From an uncultured Chlorobiaceae bacterium (GTDB taxonomy: Bacteria; Bacteroidota; Chlorobiia; Chlorobiales; Chlorobiaceae): a stretch of DNA of 41,604 bases. Shown here piece after piece: positions 18,731-27,887 of this stretch (position 1 is its first letter; every line of letters begins with the position of its first letter). The stretch spans positions 1 to 41,604 of the forward strand of contig CAJAJL010000021.1 of the NCBI GenBank assembly GCA_903940125.1, given 5' to 3'. The notes beneath the pieces are model-generated. The model was not told where the DNA came from. It made no database searches and worked only from the letters and a program-made list of their open reading frames with translations. Both the position numbers and the translations under genes were made by a program.

Positions 18731-18836
18731 TAAAAACTTGAAAAGAACATTTAGTTCAGTTAATCTACAACAGGGAATAGTATTTTACAAACAGCCTGAA
18801 GAGGGCAATGCACTTAAATTGTTTTTATTATTATCC

Positions 18837-20195
18837 ATGATCACAGCAAGAGAACTGGCACTGAACGTCCTTAAGGCACTTGATACCGAACAGAAAAGAT
18901 CAGATCAGCTGCTGCACCGACTGCTGCAGCACACAACCCTTAACCGCATCGACCGGGCACTGACGACAGGGCTAGTGAATGGTGTCCTCCGATACCGCCT
19001 TCAGCTTGACTTTATCATTGCACGTTTCTACCACCACAAGCTTGAAAAAGCTGCCCCGGTAATGAGAAACATACTCCGCCTCGGAGTTTATCAGATTCTT
19101 TTTTTCGACAAAGTCCCCGATTGGGCAGCTGTAAACGAATGCGTCAAGCTTGCCCGAAAATATAAGGGCGATAGAATGTCGAAACTTGTCAACGGTGTTT
19201 TAAGAAAGATTACTCCGGAGAGTGTAACTCTTGAAAAGTGGCTGGAGGACAAAAGCCCGGTGGAGCAGCTTGCTGTAACATACTCCCACCCACAGTGGAT
19301 GGTAGAGCGATGGCTGGGTACATACGGAAAAGAGCAAACCGAGGCGATTCTCTCTTATAATAACCAGTTTCCGCTTTTCGGATTCAGGATTAATCGGCTC
19401 AGAACATCCATCAGGGAGTTTTTTTCAGACCCGCATCTTGTAAGTGTACCATATGAGGAGTGCGGCATTGAGAACTTTTTTCTTTCAAAAGAGTTCAACA
19501 GCTTTGAGCCTGCTGTGACTGAAGGATTCTGCACTGTACAGAACCCTACTCAGGCACTTGCCTGCCTGCTGCTGAATCCCGCCCCCGGAAGCATTGTACT
19601 CGACCTCTGTGCTGCACCTGGTGGAAAATCTACCTTTATGGCTGAAATAATGCAGAATAGCGGAGAGATCACCGCAGTTGACCTGTACGAACAGAAACTA
19701 CTGAAGACAAAAAGTCATTCCAATGCTCTTGGTATTACGATCATTACCACTGTTACAGCTGACGCTCTTACCTATACACCCGAAAAAAGACCTGACAGCA
19801 TCCTGCTTGATGTACCCTGCACGGGGAGTGGTGTGCTTGGCCGGCGCGCTGAACTGCGCTGGAAACTGACTCCCGCGACCTTGCAGGAGCTCAAGACGCT
19901 GCAGGCGAGATTGCTTGACCATGCGGCAGAGCTGCTTGACAAGGACGGCATTCTGGTCTATGCCACCTGCTCCATCGAACCTGAAGAGAACACCCTGCAG
20001 ATAGAGGCATTTCTTCAAAGACATCCTGATTTTATTGTAGAACCCGCAAGTGAGAACCTGCCTGAAGCATTTCTGCCGGGCAAGAAGGGTAATAGCGCTA
20101 TCCTCACCCTGCCCGGCAGGCATCCGGGTTTTGACGGCGGATTCTGCCAGAGATTACGCAAAACCAAAGAGTTCACTGATGCACACCCTGCATAG
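18837..20195 (+). CDS. rsmB: 16S rRNA (cytosine-967 C5) methyltransferase
   Basis: This 452-residue protein combines an N-terminal NusB-like RNA-binding domain (~1-130, with 'RIDRALTTGLVNGVLRY' and 'LRLGVYQILFFDKVPDWAAVNE') with a NOL1/NOP2/Sun methyltransferase domain. SAM-binding and catalytic motifs are 'DLCAAPGGKST' (~256-266), 'DVPCTGSGVLGRR' (~321-333) and 'YATCSIEPEEN' (~376-386), which contains a catalytic cysteine. The frame is open from a TTG at 18738, but residues before 18837 do not fit the family and would overlap the metY promoter region, so the ATG at 18837 is preferred. It overlaps xerD by 17 bases. Confidence 0.92.
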   Translation: MITARELALNVLKALDTEQKRSDQLLHRLLQHTTLNRIDRALTTGLVNGVLRYRLQLDFIIARFYHHKLEKAAPVMRNILRLGVYQILFFDKVPDWAAVNECVKLARKYKGDRMSKLVNGVLRKITPESVTLEKWLEDKSPVEQLAVTYSHPQWMVERWLGTYGKEQTEAILSYNNQFPLFGFRINRLRTSIREFFSDPHLVSVPYEECGIENFFLSKEFNSFEPAVTEGFCTVQNPTQALACLLLNPAPGSIVLDLCAAPGGKSTFMAEIMQNSGEITAVDLYEQKLLKTKSHSNALGITIITTVTADALTYTPEKRPDSILLDVPCTGSGVLGRRAELRWKLTPATLQELKTLQARLLDHAAELLDKDGILVYATCSIEPEENTLQIEAFLQRHPDFIVEPASENLPEAFLPGKKGNSAILTLPGRHPGFDGGFCQRLRKTKEFTDAHPA

Positions 20196-21093
20196 CCTGT
20201 TCAGAAGCGCTCTTGAGAATTTTGTGAACTATATGCTCATAGAACGCAACTTTGCACGGAATACAAGAGAGGCTTACATCAACGATCTCAAACGTTACCT
20301 GTTTTTCATGCAGGAGTGCGCCGGACAGATAGGATTCATAACGCCCCATCAGATCGAGCAGTTTATCGGTGAGCTTCATGCAACCGGACTGGAGACAAGC
20401 TCAATGGCCCGAAACATCTCTGTAATACGATCATTTCACAAATTTCTGATGATCGAGCATGCTGTTGATAAAAATCCGTCGGAAAACCTTCATCTGCCCA
20501 AACAGTCCAGATATCTCCCAACTGTTTTGACAATCGATGAAACCATGCGTCTGCTTGAAGTACCGCTTGCCACTACCCCGCAGAGCAAATATTGTACAAG
20601 AGACAGGGCTTTGCTTGAAATGCTTTACGCTACAGGAATAAGGGTAAGCGAGCTCGTTAACCTTCAGCAGCAGAGCCTTTATCTGGAAGCCGGTTTTGTA
20701 AGGGTCTTCGGAAAGGGATCGAAAGAGAGGCTTGTGCCGGTCGGCAGCTCGGCCATTACGTGGATCAACCAATACCGGGCAGGGCTTCGTCTTTCGCTTG
20801 TGAAACGCGACTCCGATGACTATCTCTTTCTTAATTCGAGAGGAAAAAAACTATCAAGAATGGCGATCTACAACATGGTACAGCACTATGCGCAACTCGC
20901 AGAAATTGAAAAAAATATCAGTCCGCATACCTTTCGCCATACCTTCGCGACCCATCTTCTGGAAGGCGGGGCCGACCTGCGCGCTGTACAGGAAATGCTT
21001 GGGCACAGTTCAATTGTCACTACCCAGATCTACACGCATATCGACCGCTCCTTTATCAAAGAGGTACATAAAACCTTTCATCCGAGGGGATGA
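20179..21093 (+). CDS. xerD: Tyrosine recombinase XerC/XerD
   Basis: This 304-residue tyrosine recombinase has an N-terminal SAM-like core-binding domain ('FVNYMLIERNFARNTREAY') and a catalytic domain. The active-site set is complete: Arg in 'LYATGIRVSEL', Lys in 'GKGSKERLVP', His-x-x-Arg in 'SPHTFRHTFATHLL', a His in 'EMLGHSS' and the nucleophile Tyr in 'QIYTHID'. Size, lack of mobile-element features nearby and placement among housekeeping genes suggest the chromosomal dimer-resolution recombinase that acts at dif, rather than a phage integrase. XerC versus XerD cannot be settled by eye. The start at 20179 removes an unlikely 43-residue extension. Confidence 0.9.
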   Translation: MHTLHSLFRSALENFVNYMLIERNFARNTREAYINDLKRYLFFMQECAGQIGFITPHQIEQFIGELHATGLETSSMARNISVIRSFHKFLMIEHAVDKNPSENLHLPKQSRYLPTVLTIDETMRLLEVPLATTPQSKYCTRDRALLEMLYATGIRVSELVNLQQQSLYLEAGFVRVFGKGSKERLVPVGSSAITWINQYRAGLRLSLVKRDSDDYLFLNSRGKKLSRMAIYNMVQHYAQLAEIEKNISPHTFRHTFATHLLEGGADLRAVQEMLGHSSIVTTQIYTHIDRSFIKEVHKTFHPRG

Positions 21094-21108
21094 GAAAACT
21101 TTTTTTGT

Positions 21109-21588
21109 TCAGTATCCTTTTGTTTCAAGAATAAGCCTTTTCTTATCGTGGCTTTCCATTTCTATTCTGAAGGCTGCAAGGTTCATATTCACATCAAGAA
21201 AGAAAAAGAGCAAAGAACAGCTCAAACAGAGCATACTGCCGATAAATACAGCCGACAAAACCATAGGCAGATCAATATTGACCAGAGCGCTGAGAAACAG
21301 CATTATAATCAGCACTGACGCGCCAAAACATGTCATACAGGCCAGCAGAATGGCAACTCGGATATAACGAGCACGTTTCCAGAGAATAGCCACCTCTTTG
21401 TTTATCCGGAGAACATACGACTCAGGATTGGACTCCAGATCATCAAGCAGTGATCTTGACCGGTCAATAATACGACCCAGCCTGTTGGTCATGGTAAGAA
21501 GAAGAAGACCAAGACCGGAAATAAGAATCATCGGTCCAATGGAGGTCTGAAGAATAGGGACAAGCTCCCTGAATGAAGTAACTGACAT
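21109..21588 (-). CDS. DUF2721 membrane protein
   Basis: This 159-residue protein resembles the DUF2721 family, which has no known function. An N-terminal hydrophobic helix (~12-32) is followed by 'TNRLGRIIDRSRSLLDDL', a conserved cytoplasmic amphipathic segment. Two further transmembrane helices (~78-100 and ~106-130) and a charged tail complete it. A longer frame begins at 21645, but its first 19 residues look non-coding, so I place the start at the ATG at 21588. It converges with xerD. Confidence 0.75.
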   Translation of the reverse strand: MSVTSFRELVPILQTSIGPMILISGLGLLLLTMTNRLGRIIDRSRSLLDDLESNPESYVLRINKEVAILWKRARYIRVAILLACMTCFGASVLIIMLFLSALVNIDLPMVLSAVFIGSMLCLSCSLLFFFLDVNMNLAAFRIEMESHDKKRLILETKGY

Positions 21589-21759
21589 AGTATCTTTGTT
21601 AATAACATAAAAAAAACAATCATAATCATCTATACTGCCCTGCAATTGACAAGCAACACCTGTAAGACACGGTCAAAATAGTAATTAATCCAACACACGC
21701 AACCACTGAACTGCGGTTTTGCAAAAGAGTGACAACCCGATAACTGACAGATAAATTTA

Positions 21760-23151
21760 TTATCCAAATGTGATAACATCTCCTGCTGCAGGAATTGTTG
21801 CCTTTAGATGTAAACGCTCCTCAAGAGCATCCCGGAAAATTTTTTTAACCGGCTCATCGCCATGAACAACAAATATTTCCGGATTATTGACAAATCCTCC
21901 TGTCCAACGAAGCAGATCATTCTGATCAGCATGCGCAGATAAACCTCCAATGGTATGAAGAGCTGTCTTGACCTGATAATTTCTGCCATGAATAACAACC
22001 ACACTGTCTCCGTCAACAAGAGAACGTCCAAGAGTTCCTTCCGCCTGAAAACCTGTCATGATCAAAGAACATTCCGGACGTTCTATATTGTGCTTCAGAT
22101 GGTGCAGAATCCGACCTCCATTGCACATTCCACTTCCGGCAATGATAATCGCACCACTTTTTATTGCATTGATAGCTTTAGACTGCTCCGGTTTTGGAGT
22201 AAAATGGAGGTTCTTCAAATGAGGCATGATGCTTTTGTCATTACGAAACGCAACCGCCTCCTCATCATACAACTCCGGATAGTCCCAATAGATGGTGCTG
22301 GCTTCTATTGCCATAGGACTATCAAGAAAAACCTGCCACTGGTCGAGTCCCCACTCTTCATAATACTGACCGAAAAGGTAGAGCAGCTCCTGACTTCTTC
22401 CAATTGCAAAAGCAGGAATAAGAATATTCCCCTTTCCAGCACTCGATGAACGGATAATCTCTCCTATTTCAGCAATGGTAAGCTGCAGTTCCCGGTGAAG
22501 TCGGTCGCCATAGGTGCTCTCAAGAATAACAGCATCGGCCTCTTCAATAGTTTCGGGATCGTTCAGGATAGGACCGCCATACTGTCCGACGTCGCCACTG
22601 AAAACCAGTTTCTTTGCAATCCCGCCTTCTTTCAGCCATACTTCAACAAGAGCAGATCCAAGAATATGTCCAGCATCCCGGAAACAAATGGCTATACCCG
22701 GAAAAATTTCATGCTTCTCACCGTAAGTGAAACCTGTCATCGTGTCAAGAGCCTGCAACGCATCATCTCGGGTATAGAGTGGTTCGGCATGTTTATCAGC
22801 CCGCGTCTCAGGATGCTTTCGACGGTACGCGGCATCACGTTCTCCAAGTGAGGCTGAATCAAGCAACAGTACCTTGCATAGATCAACAGTTGCCGGGGTT
22901 GTATAAACAGGGCCATTGAATCCTTGTTTTACCAGTAAGGGCAGTCGTCCCGAGTGATCAATATGCCCATGCGTAAGCACAACAGCATCGATTGAAGCGG
23001 GATCAAAAGGAAATGGCAGACGATTGAGCGCTTCATCTTCACGTGTACCCTGGATCAAACCACAGTCCAATAAAACAGTTAAGCTGTTCACTCTAATGAT
23101 ATGAGAAGAACCGGTTACCCGTTCCGTTGCACCGTAGAATTGAAGCTCCAT
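21760..23151 (-). CDS. Beta-CASP metallo-beta-lactamase ribonuclease-like protein
   Basis: This 463-residue protein has the metallo-beta-lactamase core with motif 2 'LTHGHIDHSGRLP' (~69-81), 'DAGHILGSA' and motif 4 'VFSGDVGQYG'. A beta-CASP insertion ('ILIPAFAIGRSQELLYL', 'SGMCNGGRILHHL') and the C-terminal 'IGGLSAHADQ' motif of RNA-processing nucleases follow. It is therefore probably a zinc-dependent exo- or endoribonuclease of the YSH1/CPSF-73-like bacterial group, acting on RNA in the cytoplasm. Substrates are unknown. The ATG at 23151 gives the typical 'MELQFYGATERVTGSSH' beginning; an upstream 16-residue extension is unlikely. Confidence 0.9.
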   Translation of the reverse strand: MELQFYGATERVTGSSHIIRVNSLTVLLDCGLIQGTREDEALNRLPFPFDPASIDAVVLTHGHIDHSGRLPLLVKQGFNGPVYTTPATVDLCKVLLLDSASLGERDAAYRRKHPETRADKHAEPLYTRDDALQALDTMTGFTYGEKHEIFPGIAICFRDAGHILGSALVEVWLKEGGIAKKLVFSGDVGQYGGPILNDPETIEEADAVILESTYGDRLHRELQLTIAEIGEIIRSSSAGKGNILIPAFAIGRSQELLYLFGQYYEEWGLDQWQVFLDSPMAIEASTIYWDYPELYDEEAVAFRNDKSIMPHLKNLHFTPKPEQSKAINAIKSGAIIIAGSGMCNGGRILHHLKHNIERPECSLIMTGFQAEGTLGRSLVDGDSVVVIHGRNYQVKTALHTIGGLSAHADQNDLLRWTGGFVNNPEIFVVHGDEPVKKIFRDALEERLHLKATIPAAGDVITFG

Positions 23152-23395
23152 TATTATTGCCCTTATATCCAAAAGTTTACTGATCCCACAACATACCATG
23201 GTATTGGGAAAACTGAGTCAATACTTTCAATATACAATATTGCCTAAGCCCATGAAAAGCAGAGGAAGAAATTCCCCGCTCTGATATTTCAGTGAAATTG
23301 AACAGACCAGTATGCATCATCTGGCTTGTGCTCTATTTGATACTGTTTATATTCGCTGTAGTAGACAACAGATAGACTGGATTAAAAAATAATCC

Positions 23396-24274
23396 ATGAA
23401 CATGCAAGGTCACCATAAAAAGGCATCGATCAACAACCTCCTGATTTTTTCAGCTGTTGCAATCTCAGCAGGGTGGATCGGATGGATATTGGATCGCCTT
23501 ATGGGAGTCTCCCACAATCAAGGACCGGGCCAGCTTCTCTGGCTTGTTATGCCGCTTTTGTCAGTAATGCTTTTGCGGACATTTAAAGGAGACGGCTGGG
23601 AGGATTTCGGCTTTCAGATAATGCTGAAAAAGAATGCCAGCTGGTATGCTTTAAGTCTTGTCGTGTTCCCCTTCTGCGCGATATTCACCATTATAATCGG
23701 TCTTATAATTGGAGTAACCACAATACCTGAGTATTCACCAGCCATAATAAGACTCTTTCTGAAAGCAGTATTCCTTGGACTCTTCCCCTCTTTTTTCAAA
23801 AATGTTTTTGAGGAGTTCGCCTGGCGCGGCTATCTCGCCCCAAGGATCTCCACGCTTGGGATGAACGATCTGGCCGGACACGCTCTTGTAGGTGTGGTAT
23901 GGGCCGCATGGCATGTTCCATATTACCTCTTTTTTCTGGACAGGGCTTCGTTTACTGCGTATACTTCACTGAGTTTCACAACCTTTTTTCCCATGCTGTT
24001 CGCAGGCGTTCTTGCAATGTCGTTTGTGTACGGAGAAATCAGACTTATGACACATTCGGTATGGCCACTGCTCTTGCTCCATACTGTCAGTAACGCCACC
24101 GGCAGCCCCCTGCTTCTTAACGGTTTGATCAGAATGGAACCAGGGGCGGAAGTGTTCGTGTCCCCAGCACCGGGTTCAGTTACAAGCATCATGGTATACT
24201 GTGCGATCGGTACAGCACTGTACCGGTTCAGAACCTTTCATGAGTGCAAGAAGAATTTTCCGCAGACAGTGTAA
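23396..24274 (+). CDS. CPBP family intramembrane metalloprotease
   Basis: This 292-residue protein is predicted to have about eight membrane helices. It carries all CPBP (Abi/CAAX-like) motifs: EEFAWRG (~139-145; EExxxR), 'WAAWHVP' (~165-171; FxxxH-like) and 'LLHTVSN' near 228-234 (HxxxN/D). CPBP proteins are glutamic-type intramembrane peptidases; bacterial roles range from bacteriocin self-immunity to protein processing. No peptide or bacteriocin gene is adjacent, so its substrate is not evident. It is transcribed alone and converges on the DEAD-box helicase gene. Confidence 0.88.
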   Translation: MNMQGHHKKASINNLLIFSAVAISAGWIGWILDRLMGVSHNQGPGQLLWLVMPLLSVMLLRTFKGDGWEDFGFQIMLKKNASWYALSLVVFPFCAIFTIIIGLIIGVTTIPEYSPAIIRLFLKAVFLGLFPSFFKNVFEEFAWRGYLAPRISTLGMNDLAGHALVGVVWAAWHVPYYLFFLDRASFTAYTSLSFTTFFPMLFAGVLAMSFVYGEIRLMTHSVWPLLLLHTVSNATGSPLLLNGLIRMEPGAEVFVSPAPGSVTSIMVYCAIGTALYRFRTFHECKKNFPQTV

Positions 24275-24304
24275 ATTGTAAAAAAAAGGGAGGTGCAGTA
24301 GGGA

Positions 24305-24333
24305 TAAAAAAAGCGGGGACACAATGCCCCGCT
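24305..24333 (-). terminator. Rho-independent terminator of the DEAD-box helicase gene
   Basis: On the minus strand a 7-bp GC-rich stem agcgggg/ccccgct with an 8-nt loop is followed directly by a run of seven T's. It lies 20 bases after the helicase stop codon. On the plus strand only 'aaaac' follows, so it works mainly in the minus direction. Confidence 0.85.
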
Positions 24334-24353
24334 AAAACAATAAATGTTCAGTC

Positions 24354-26147
24354 TTAACTTTTGTATTTCTTTTTGCTGCCTGTAAAGAATGCTGCTTCTT
24401 TGCCTGCAGGTTTAAAAGGCTTTTTAAAGCTCTTTTTTATCCCATAAGGTGATGAAGACTGACGCTCCTGTTCATCCATTTTGCTGAGTCTTAGCTGGCG
24501 ACCGCAAACCCTGACTTTTCTGAGTTCATGAAATACGTTATCCGGCATTCCCTGAGGCAGTTCGACTGTGCTGTATGCGTCGTTGATTGTAATCTGACCC
24601 ACTGATTCCGGATCGAGACCGACCTCGTTGAGAATAGCGCCAAGAATATTGCCAGCTTTCACGCCATCCTTGCTGCCAACTTCAATTCTATACCTTTCCT
24701 TTCCTTCTTCACCATAGGTCTCGTCCTTTTTTCTTCTCTTCACCAGCCCACGGTCTCTGTCTGAGGCGCGATCTCTGTCAAAGCCATCCCGATCATCACG
24801 TGACCTTGGTTTTTCAGGCTTGTTTGATAAAAGAAGAGGTGTTTCTCCTTGAACCATCGAGGCAAGTGCTGCCGCTGCTTCAATTGCGGGAACATCATGC
24901 TCGTGACAGTACTGCTCGATAAGATTGGTAAAAAATCCAAGATCTTCAGTAGCAATCGTATCGGTAATTTTTTGATTGAATTTTGCCACTCTCTTGTTAT
25001 TGATGACTTCGGTAGAAGGAAGCTCCATCAATTCTATGCGACTGTGGGTAGCTCTTTCAATAGCGTTAAGCATATTTTTTTCCCTCGGAGAAACAAACAG
25101 AATAGCATCGCCAGCACGTCCGGCACGCCCTGTTCGTCCTATACGGTGCACATAAGATTCGGTATCGGATGGAATATCGTAATTAATAACATGGCTGATG
25201 CGTTCGACATCGAGTCCGCGTGCTGCCACATCGGTGGCAATAACGATACTCAATGCTCCGTTCTTCAATTGCTCGACGGTTCGTTCACGCTGATTCTGTG
25301 CCATATCTCCGTTAAGAGCGGCAGCACCATATCCCCTTGCCTGCAGTTTTTCGGCAAGTTCCAGCGTCATGGTTTTTGTGCGAACAAAAATAAGCATGCC
25401 ATCAAATGGCTCGACTTCAAGGATTCTTGTAAGAATATCGATTTTGTGGCTACCACCAACAATCCAGTAACGCTGACGAATGGTATCGACAGTGGTGGTT
25501 TTTGTCTGAATGGTAACCTCTGCAGGATTATTGAGGTACTTTTGTGCAATACGGCGAATCACCGACGGCATGGTTGCGGAGAAAAGAGCAACCTGCCGAC
25601 CTTTCGGTGTCTGGTCAAGAATCCATTCGACATCGTCGATAAATCCCATACGAAGCATTTCGTCGGCCTCGTCAAGCACCAGGCACTTCAGCGAAGAGAG
25701 ATTGAGCGATCCGCGCCGCATATGATCCATGACCCGGCCGGGTGTACCAACAACGACATGCACTCCCCGTCTCAGCATGCGAAGCTGGATGCCGTAGTCC
25801 TGTCCACCGTAAATAGGAATAACATGGAAACCTTTGAGATATTCGGCATAACGCTGAAATGCCTCGGCAACCTGTATGGCAAGCTCCCGTGTCGGAGCAA
25901 GCACAAGTGCCTGAGGTTCAGCTTGTTCAATATTGATATGAGAAAGTATAGGCAGGGCAAAAGCCGCTGTTTTTCCTGTTCCTGTCTGTGCCTGCCCGAG
26001 AACATCACGTCCTTCGAGAATAAGAGGAATTGTCTGAGCCTGAATCGGGGTGGGGTTTTCATACCCAACCTCTTCAAGAGCTCTCATAATGGGTTCTAAA
26101 AGCTGAAGGCTACGAAAATCCTGCGGCAATAATTGCTGTTCTTTCAT
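24354..26147 (-). CDS. deaD: DEAD-box RNA helicase with DbpA-type RNA-binding domain (CsdA/DeaD group)
   Basis: This 597-residue protein has all DEAD-box motifs: the Q motif 'NPTPIQAQTIP', 'AQTGTGKT' (motif I, ~53-60), 'PTRELA', 'TPGRV', 'DEAD', 'SAT', and 'HRIGRTGRAGRAG' (motif VI). Beyond the helicase core are a CsdA-like dimerisation region, an Arg/Asp-rich stretch (~450-475), and a DbpA RNA-binding domain (~485-560, 'KDGVKAGNILGAILNEVGL'). A basic Lys-rich tail ends the protein. Such helicases assist ribosome assembly and mRNA turnover in the cold. The ATG at 26147 is preceded by 'aggaa'; a longer frame from 26210 runs through the leader hairpin and is unlikely. Confidence 0.93.
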   Translation of the reverse strand: MKEQQLLPQDFRSLQLLEPIMRALEEVGYENPTPIQAQTIPLILEGRDVLGQAQTGTGKTAAFALPILSHINIEQAEPQALVLAPTRELAIQVAEAFQRYAEYLKGFHVIPIYGGQDYGIQLRMLRRGVHVVVGTPGRVMDHMRRGSLNLSSLKCLVLDEADEMLRMGFIDDVEWILDQTPKGRQVALFSATMPSVIRRIAQKYLNNPAEVTIQTKTTTVDTIRQRYWIVGGSHKIDILTRILEVEPFDGMLIFVRTKTMTLELAEKLQARGYGAAALNGDMAQNQRERTVEQLKNGALSIVIATDVAARGLDVERISHVINYDIPSDTESYVHRIGRTGRAGRAGDAILFVSPREKNMLNAIERATHSRIELMELPSTEVINNKRVAKFNQKITDTIATEDLGFFTNLIEQYCHEHDVPAIEAAAALASMVQGETPLLLSNKPEKPRSRDDRDGFDRDRASDRDRGLVKRRKKDETYGEEGKERYRIEVGSKDGVKAGNILGAILNEVGLDPESVGQITINDAYSTVELPQGMPDNVFHELRKVRVCGRQLRLSKMDEQERQSSSPYGIKKSFKKPFKPAGKEAAFFTGSKKKYKS

Positions 26148-26167
26148 TGTGTATTCCTGATTCCAGA

Positions 26168-26317
26168 TCATTGAGAAAAAAAGCCTCGTTTGAGGCGGGA
26201 GTGGCAGCAATGCAGGAAAGAAAAAAATGAAGAAGAGTTCTCATCAACCGAAAACATCCGGGCAACTTCAGAAAATACCGAGCGCCATCGTTTCGTCACA
26301 AACGCAGGGAAATTCAT
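26168..26317 (-). CDS. Possible 49-codon leader ORF upstream of the DEAD-box helicase
   Basis: A short ORF begins at an ATG (26317) preceded by 'aggga' at Shine-Dalgarno spacing, and ends at a TGA (26168-26170), 20 bases before the helicase start. It runs through a terminator-like hairpin. The 49-residue product has no recognised domain and is moderately Ser/Phe/Arg-rich. It may be translated for regulation rather than for the peptide. The evidence is only position and the ribosome site, so this remains a hypothesis. Confidence 0.35.
   Translation of the reverse strand: MNFPAFVTKRWRSVFSEVARMFSVDENSSSFFSFLHCCHSRLKRGFFSQ
26176..26196 (-). terminator. Attenuator-like hairpin in the DEAD-box helicase leader
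   Basis: On the minus strand gcctc-aaac-gaggc (5-bp GC-rich stem) is followed by seven T's. It is 28 bases before the helicase start codon. The gene upstream on this side, waaA, is divergent, so no minus-strand gene needs to end here. Premature termination of the helicase transcript is a plausible reading. Confidence 0.5.
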
Positions 26318-26605
26318 GATCTATCCCTGTGTCCTTTCTTAGCATATTCACCACGCATTTAAAACGTCAGCATAGTACGATTTTTTTTTGTCAAAGACGA
26401 ATTTATTATGGGATAAGAAAAATGCAAGCCCGGAGAACAAGAGGAATAATGTTCATGTCGAAGGTGACAAAAGAAATAACGCTCAATTGATATTGAATGT
26501 ATTGTGTTTTTTTCGATTCAGATATGCGTTGACAAAGAGTCAGCAAATGACTTTTTTATTACCTTGATGCTATTTATCGATGTCAAGAGCAAGAAAATTT
26601 TTCTG

Positions 26606-27880
26606 ATGCATAGTCTTCCCCTCTTTTTTTACACCCTGTTTTGTCCGTTCATTATGGGTGCAGCAAGACTTTTAAGCCCCCTGCACCCGAAACTGCGAAC
26701 TTTTTTCCAAGTACGTCAACGAGTTTTCGAGGAACTTGAAAAAAAAATAGCACCTATTCCATCTTCTGCTGTAAGGGTATGGATACATGCAGCCTCCGTC
26801 GGAGAATTCGAGCAGGCTCGCCCAATAATTGCCGCTCTGAAAAAGAAGCGGCCGGACATTACCTTTTTTGTCTCCTTTCTTTCTGATTCCGGCTACAATG
26901 CGAGAAAAAACTTCACCGATGCATCCGCAGTGTTTTACCTCCCGATTGACACGCAAACGAATGCAAAGAAACTGGTCTCGCTGCTCAAACCGGATGTTCT
27001 GCTTCTCATGCGCTACGACTTCTGGCCAAACCATCTCCTGGAAGCAAAAAAATATGGAACAAAACTTATACTGGCGGCTGCAGTACTCCAAAAAAATGCT
27101 CCATATTTCAAACCGGTCGTTAAAAATTTTTACCGGAGCATTTTTCACCTGTTCGATAAGATTTATACCGTTTCATCAAATGATACTCTTGCTTTCAGGA
27201 AGACATTTTTCTGCCAGCAAACAGAAACCGCAGGCGACCCACGGTTTGACCAGGTCTTTATACGAAGTAAAAACACTGCAGGAGTTGATCACATCAAACC
27301 GTTCTTTGACCACAAAACAGTACTGGTAGCTGGAAGTGTGTGGGAAAAGGATATTGATCTCCTGCTTACAGCGTGGCAGAAGCTTAAAAAGCGACCATCA
27401 CTTATTCTTGTTCCTCATGAAGTACATCCGGAAAAAATGGCAAACCTATACCGTGATCTTCAAAACCGTTCTTTTGGGTTTGTGAAGGTTTCATCAATGG
27501 ACAGAACATTCACTCCTGACAGTGAAATTCTCGTCATTGACCAGACCGGTTATCTTGTTGAGCTTTATTCAATCGCATCGATGGCTTACGTTGGCGGAGG
27601 ATTCGGAGTGAATGTCCATAACACACTTGAACCAGGTATTTACGGTATTCCTGTAGTTTTCGGCCCAAACTATCACAATTCGCCTGAAGCAGAAGGTCTT
27701 GTTGCAGCAGGCGGGGCTATGGTCATCCATGATGAGGCAACTCTGACAGCGGCATTGCAAACTCTTATAACCAATGCCACTGAAAGAAACAGGAGAGGAA
27801 AAACAGCTGAAACTTTCGTCAAAGAAAGAACCGGTGCCACAACAAAAATAGCAGACAGTATTATGAGCCTGCTTAAATGA
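26606..27880 (+). CDS. waaA: 3-deoxy-D-manno-octulosonic acid (Kdo) transferase
   Basis: This 424-residue GT-B glycosyltransferase attaches Kdo to the lipid A precursor at the inner membrane. An N-terminal membrane anchor lies at ~2-25. 'IHAASVGEFEQARPIIAAL' (~60-78) contains the catalytic Glu region. 'YVGGGFGVNVHNTLEPG' (~339-355) and 'VVFGPNYHNSPEA' are the CMP-Kdo/phosphate-binding blocks of WaaA (KdtA). The frame is open from 26504, but the extra 34 residues do not match the family; the ATG at 26606 gives a typical start. It diverges from the helicase and converges on the membrane gene at 27888. Confidence 0.93.
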   Translation: MHSLPLFFYTLFCPFIMGAARLLSPLHPKLRTFFQVRQRVFEELEKKIAPIPSSAVRVWIHAASVGEFEQARPIIAALKKKRPDITFFVSFLSDSGYNARKNFTDASAVFYLPIDTQTNAKKLVSLLKPDVLLLMRYDFWPNHLLEAKKYGTKLILAAAVLQKNAPYFKPVVKNFYRSIFHLFDKIYTVSSNDTLAFRKTFFCQQTETAGDPRFDQVFIRSKNTAGVDHIKPFFDHKTVLVAGSVWEKDIDLLLTAWQKLKKRPSLILVPHEVHPEKMANLYRDLQNRSFGFVKVSSMDRTFTPDSEILVIDQTGYLVELYSIASMAYVGGGFGVNVHNTLEPGIYGIPVVFGPNYHNSPEAEGLVAAGGAMVIHDEATLTAALQTLITNATERNRRGKTAETFVKERTGATTKIADSIMSLLK

Positions 27881-27887
27881 GAACAAC

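Noticed and set aside
20179-21093. Phage or integron integrase
   Set aside because: Size, complete Xer-like motifs, overlap with rsmB and the lack of att repeats, cassettes or phage genes nearby favour a housekeeping XerC/D.
23396-24274. Bacteriocin-immunity locus around the CPBP protease
   Set aside because: No small double-Gly leader peptide or ABC exporter gene was found on either side.
24849-26099. 416-codon ORF on the plus strand
   Set aside because: Entirely antisense to the DEAD-box helicase, whose motifs are complete; the translation is Cys/Asn/His-rich nonsense.
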